Positions 16,446-20,000 of a stretch of DNA of 20,000 bases are shown here, one piece after another. A program made the translations under genes and the position numbers. The stretch lies in assembly GCA_963575745.1 (NCBI GenBank), contig CAUYUJ010013891.1, positions 929,802-949,801 of the forward strand, in the 5' to 3' direction. The first letter of the stretch is position 1; every line of letters begins with the position of its first letter. The notes beneath the pieces were generated by a model. The model was given only the letters and a program-made list of their open reading frames with translations. It ran no database searches and was not told the DNA's origin. This DNA comes from Prorocentrum cordatum. Lineage: Eukaryota; Sar; Dinophyceae; Prorocentrales; Prorocentraceae.

Positions 16446-16798
16446 AGGTTTCGCCCGCCCGATCCGCCTGTTACAGCCCGCCCGTTCGCTCTCTTGGCAT
16501 CTCGCCCGCCCGCTTTAAGCCACCGCCCGCCCGACCCGCCAGCGAGGGTCCGCCGCCCGACCCGTCCGTTGGCGTCCGCCCGCCCCGCCAGCCCGACCCG
16601 CCCCTCAGAGTCCGCCGCTCGACCCGTCTGTCTGGTTCGTCCGTTTGTTTACCTCCTCTTTTGCCCCCCTCCCCTCCTGCTAACCTCTTTCGTCCTCCAT
16701 CCATCCTCCCCCCCTTGCCCCTTCCCTCCTCCCTCCCTCCCCCCACTCTTTTCCTCCTCGCTCTCCCTTCCTCCTTCCCCCTGCTCTTCCTGTTTTAG
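16446..16798. repeat. CCGCCCG-rich then CT-rich stretch
   Basis: Degenerate CCGCCCG and CGCCCGAC units run to about 16640, followed by about 155 bases of pyrimidine-dominated sequence ending CTTCCTGTTTTAG at 16798. A long pyrimidine tract before AG resembles a 3' splice acceptor. Unit 2 has the same arrangement ending CTCCTCTTGCAG at 17735. Confidence 0.75.
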
Positions 16799-16939
16799 GG
16801 GCTGCGCCAACTACACGTGGCGAGTAAAAAAGATATACCCCCAAAGGGGTATGACCGAAGACGAAGAGGGTGGGTATCGAGGGTTTGGGATTTACATATT
16901 GAGTGACGCGCGCGCATATAAGAGCGATCAGTTTTAAGA
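16799..16939 (+). other. module tail 1: possible terminal exon
   Basis: It follows the acceptor-like AG at 16798. The open frame ends MTEDEEGGYRGFGIYILSDA plus 11 further residues, then TAA at 16936-16938, directly before the next GTT tract. The counterpart in unit 2 keeps the same frame and stop over the last 32 codons with no indel. However, differences between the copies fall in all three codon positions, mostly the first two, which argues against protein selection. It is treated as a conserved tail of unknown nature. Confidence 0.3.
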
Positions 16940-16941
16940 TG

Positions 16942-16995
<54 letters not shown>

Positions 16996-17159
16996 GAACT
17001 CTCATTCTTGAAGAATAATTATTGTTGATCCCCCCCCACCGGTGCACATTGATTTTTTTCGATTGAAGTGCCACCCCCGGGGCTCGCACCTTGTTTTTTC
17101 TCAAGGAAAGTCTTCCTGCTCAAACTGTGCCCCTGCCCCCCGGGCTACAACAACAACGG

Positions 17160-17560
17160 CTCCCGCCTGAGACTTCCTCGATTTTTACTCAGGACCCCCG
17201 CTCCCGCCTGAGACTTCCGCGCAATTTACTCAGGAAAGGCGCTCCCGTCTGAGACTTCCTCGCAATGTAATCAAGACCCCCGCTCCCGCCTGAAACTTCC
17301 GTGCAATTTACTTGGGAAAGGCGCTCCCGCCTGAGACTTCTTCGAATTTTACTCAGGACCCCCGCTCCTGCCTGACATTTCCGCGCAATTGACTCAGGAA
17401 CGGCGCTCCCGCCTGAGACTTCCTCGCAATTTAGTGAGGACCCCCGCTCCCGCCTGAGACTTCCGTGCAATTTGCTCAGGAACGGCGCTCCCGCTTGAGA
17501 CTTCCTCGCAACTTAGTCAGGGCCCCCGCTTCCGCCTGAGATTTCCTCACAATGTACTCA
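17160..17560. repeat. 41-bp satellite array with alternating monomers, unit 2
   Basis: About ten monomers recur at 41 bases (GACTTCC at 17171, 17212, 17253). Two types alternate: one with CTTCCTCGC and an ACCCCCGCT link, the other with CTTCCGCGC or CTTCCGTGC and an AAAGGCGCT or AACGGCGCT link. The higher-order period is therefore 82 bases. The array decays after about 17540. The minus-strand frame 17470-17189 is the array read through its three-monomer (41-codon) cycle. Confidence 0.92.
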
Positions 17561-17735
17561 GGACTGCGCTCTCGCGTGCGACGTCCTCACAAATTATTCT
17601 GGAATTGCGTTTCGGCGCTCAGGAACCACGCACGCGCCAAGGACGCCTTCACAACGTGGTATCTTCCCTCTTCCTTCGTCCTTCCCCCTCCCCTTCCTCC
17701 CACTCTCCCTCGTTCTTCCCCTCCTCCTCTTGCAG
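17561..17735. other. CT-rich stretch before module tail 2
   Basis: After a diverged satellite edge, about 80 bases of pyrimidine-rich sequence end at TTGCAG (17735), acceptor-like as in unit 1. Confidence 0.5.
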
Positions 17736-17952
17736 GGCCCGCGCCAATTCCAATGGCGGGCAGAGAGATGTACGCCCCCGAAGGATTGTCCGCCCGTTCC
17801 GGTTTGCCCGTACGTCTAAGCCCGCCGGCCCCAGCAGAGAGAAATAATCCCCCCGAAAGGGGTGTGATCGAAGACGAAGAGGGCGGGTATCGAGGGTGTA
17901 GGGTATACGTGTTGAATGACTCGCGGGCAAGTAAGAGCGTACAGCCTTAAAA
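17736..17952 (+). other. module tail 2: possible terminal exon
   Basis: It begins GGCCCGCGCCAA, matching GGGCTGCGCCAA of tail 1. It carries about 75 extra bases that include a second partial copy of the CCCCCGAAGG block, so the frame at the left edge differs from tail 1. The last 32 codons align without gaps and end TAA at 17948-17950. Coding status is doubtful for the reasons given at tail 1. Confidence 0.3.
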
Positions 17953-18815
<863 letters not shown>

Positions 18816-18817
18816 GA

Positions 18818-19070
18818 ATTCCTGCAGCGAGCAGATACGTCAACCATGCGTTGGCACCGTCCGCAGCTCTTAGAGCTGCTTCAAAGAAGTCCGCATCTAA
18901 ACCCAAACTTAAAGCTCTTGGGGCTCTAATTAATTCAACTAAAAGGACTTCAAAGCCGTTCGCATCTAAGCCCAAAAATGAATATCTGGGGGCTACCTCT
19001 GTGATTCAACTCATAAACAACGGTGCTCCGCAACGACGCCCGGGAGCTCGTGACGGGAATACCGTAAACG
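18818..19070 (+). CDS. candidate exon with a 23-residue tandem duplication
   Basis: The plus-strand frame is open from after TGA at 18815-18817 to a stop near 19531. From 18879, two successive 69-base units are in frame: copy 1 reads SKKSASKPKLKALGALINST and copy 2 SKPFASKPKNEYLGATSVIQ, sharing S-K-x-x-A-S-K-P-K then L-G-A. The unit is a multiple of three, and AAA/AAG and CTT/CTG differences are silent. The protein would be Lys/Ser/Ala-rich and basic. I do not recognise a family. After about 19070 the frame becomes Pro/Leu/Ser-rich in CT-rich DNA and is probably not coding. No start was chosen, because an exon with an upstream splice site is as likely. Confidence 0.3.
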
Positions 19071-19260
19071 TGCGCAGTTGGGAAATAAGCCCCGACCATC
19101 CCTCTCGTTCTCACACCGCTCTTCCAGATCTTCACCTTCCTCGTCCTCACCTCGTCGTCCTTAGCCTCTGGCGCGACGCCAACTGTGCCCAGGCCAATCC
19201 CGGGCACAAGATCGGTGTGCGTATTACGCACCCTCCTGATCCTCATTGTCGTTCTCCTGC
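19071..19260. other. mixed segment, no gene recognised
   Basis: Balanced composition with no recognised feature. A GTAAAC near 19063 could act as a 5' splice donor for the preceding candidate exon, but this is only a sequence match. Confidence 0.3.
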
Positions 19261-19742
19261 TCCTCCTGGCGGCCCTCTGAAGGTCTCCAGACGTCTCTGG
19301 TGGAATCCCCGAGCCCTTCCCAACCCCAACCCTCCCCTCCCAAGGCCCTCCATCCCCTTCCTAACCCGTTCCAACACTTGCCAATCCCTTAGAATTCCTT
19401 CTGGCCTGTCCCACCCACCCAGCCCAACCCAACCCAACTCCTTTCTCCTCACGCCTTCTAGTCCTCCAAGCCCCAAACCCACCAAACGCCTCCTAACCTC
19501 TTCGCTCACCTCCCTTTCCCTCCCTTCATAACTTCCTCAGGTCTCCCCTCCCACCCTCTTTCCTTCCTTCCCTTCCCCCGAAACCTGTTTCGCCATCATC
19601 CCGGCAATCCCCTCTCTCCTTCCCACCCTCATCTCCTTCTCCCTCCAATCCACCCCCCTCACCTCCTGTACCCTCCCCTCCCCGGTTCATTCCTCCTGCT
19701 CCCCCTCCTTCTCTCCTATCCAGCTCCCCCCCCCTCTCCCTC
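19261..19742. repeat. degenerate CT-rich tract
   Basis: Almost entirely C and T on the plus strand, with irregular CCCTTCC, CCTCC and CCAACC units. Open frames are Pro/Ser/Leu-rich composition artefacts. Confidence 0.8.
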
Positions 19743-20000
19743 TTGAGACGGAGTGTTGCTGCTCACGCTCGCACGCCATTTGCGCAAAGCTTGCAAGTGG
19801 TTGTCGGCCGAGGCTCAGCGACATTTTCCATGTATGCGTGTGAGCATTTACTGCCGATGCCCCGTCGCGGCTCTTTGCTTGCTTGCTTCCATCCCCAGCC
19901 CTCCCCCATCCCCTTCCCTTTCCTTCCCGAAACCTCTGCCTGTCCCTTTTCCTCCCCTCCCTCCGGCCCACCTCTTCCCTTTCCCCTCCGCCGCTGCCCT
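19743..20000. other. short mixed segment, then CT-rich sequence to the window end
   Basis: About 130 bases of mixed sequence (19743-19875) interrupt the pyrimidine-rich DNA, which then resumes. No gene is seen. Confidence 0.6.

Larger units (their letters stand above)
15857..16942. repeat. GTT module, unit 1 (about 1.1 kb)
   Basis: Order of parts: GTT tract (15857-15907); 17-nt box AAGAATAATTATTGTTG (15922-15938); CAATTGAAGTGCC and a small hairpin (15981-16017); CAAACTG..TTGTTGGCCCCCCGG followed by AACAACAACGGCTCCCGCC; a 41-bp satellite; a CCGCCCG-rich then CT-rich stretch; and a 140-base tail beginning after TTTTAG at 16798. Unit 2 repeats the same order immediately afterwards. The unit is not flanked by a recognised transposase or reverse transcriptase. 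Confidence 0.8.
16943..17952. repeat. GTT module, unit 2 (about 1.0 kb)
   Basis: It has the same order of parts as unit 1: GTT tract (16943-16996), 17-nt box (17011-17027), hairpin (17089-17106), CAAACTG and AACAACAACGGCTCCCGCC, the 41-bp satellite, a CT-rich stretch and a tail ending TAA before the next GTT tract. The CCGCCCG stretch is reduced here, and the satellite is longer and more diverged. Confidence 0.8.

Noticed and set aside
17160-17560. CRISPR array
   Set aside because: The 41-bp units are contiguous satellite monomers without unique spacers, there are no cas genes, and the context is eukaryotic.

Overview
The window looks like non-coding, repeat-dominated nuclear DNA from a eukaryotic protist. 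A dinoflagellate is the best guess, at moderate confidence. The clues are GC-rich sequence broken by very long trinucleotide arrays, many short hairpin or MITE-like repeats, the lack of any long intact gene, and a decayed minus-strand tyrosine-recombinase fragment (about 3452-3799). Its LRPGEL box and surrounding sequence resemble the recombinase-like genes that I recall as abundant in dinoflagellate genomes. Haptophytes or other GC-rich algae are not excluded. No prokaryotic gene layout, operon, rRNA or convincing tRNA was found. Most long open frames are by-products of trinucleotide arrays, which stay open in all frames.

Layout. 1-897: GAT/GCT, GGCA and GGA arrays. 898-2610: mixed and GC-rich sequence without a recognised gene. 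2993-3270: GTCGCC-rich minisatellite. 3452-3799: recombinase remnant. 4568-6274: two inverted copies of one dispersed repeat (4891-5269 and 5825-6218, with an exact 100-nt core), each ending in a TA-rich microsatellite. 6275-9600: unique sequence divided by a GGA array (7186-7400) and a CCT array (8625-8825). 9870-10890: a concentration of hairpins, including a 203-bp near-complete palindrome. 10338-14270: two short repeat families (called A and B here) occur twice in the same order, with a degenerate GAGTCT minisatellite, a CCT array and an apparent 173-bp insertion between the copies. 14567-14675: a pure GGA array. 14909-18336: a tandem family of roughly 1-kb modules, each made of a GTT tract, a conserved 17-nt box, a small hairpin, a 41-bp satellite, a CCGCCCG/CT-rich stretch and a short tail. 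The family ends in a long GTT-to-CGT array. 18337-20000: mixed sequence with an in-frame 23-residue duplication near 18879, then CT-rich sequence.

No pathway or cooperating gene set can be read from this window. Its interest lies in its repeats: the tandem GTT modules with a possible covarying hairpin, the large inverted repeat, and an insertion whose near-empty site is present a few hundred bases away.
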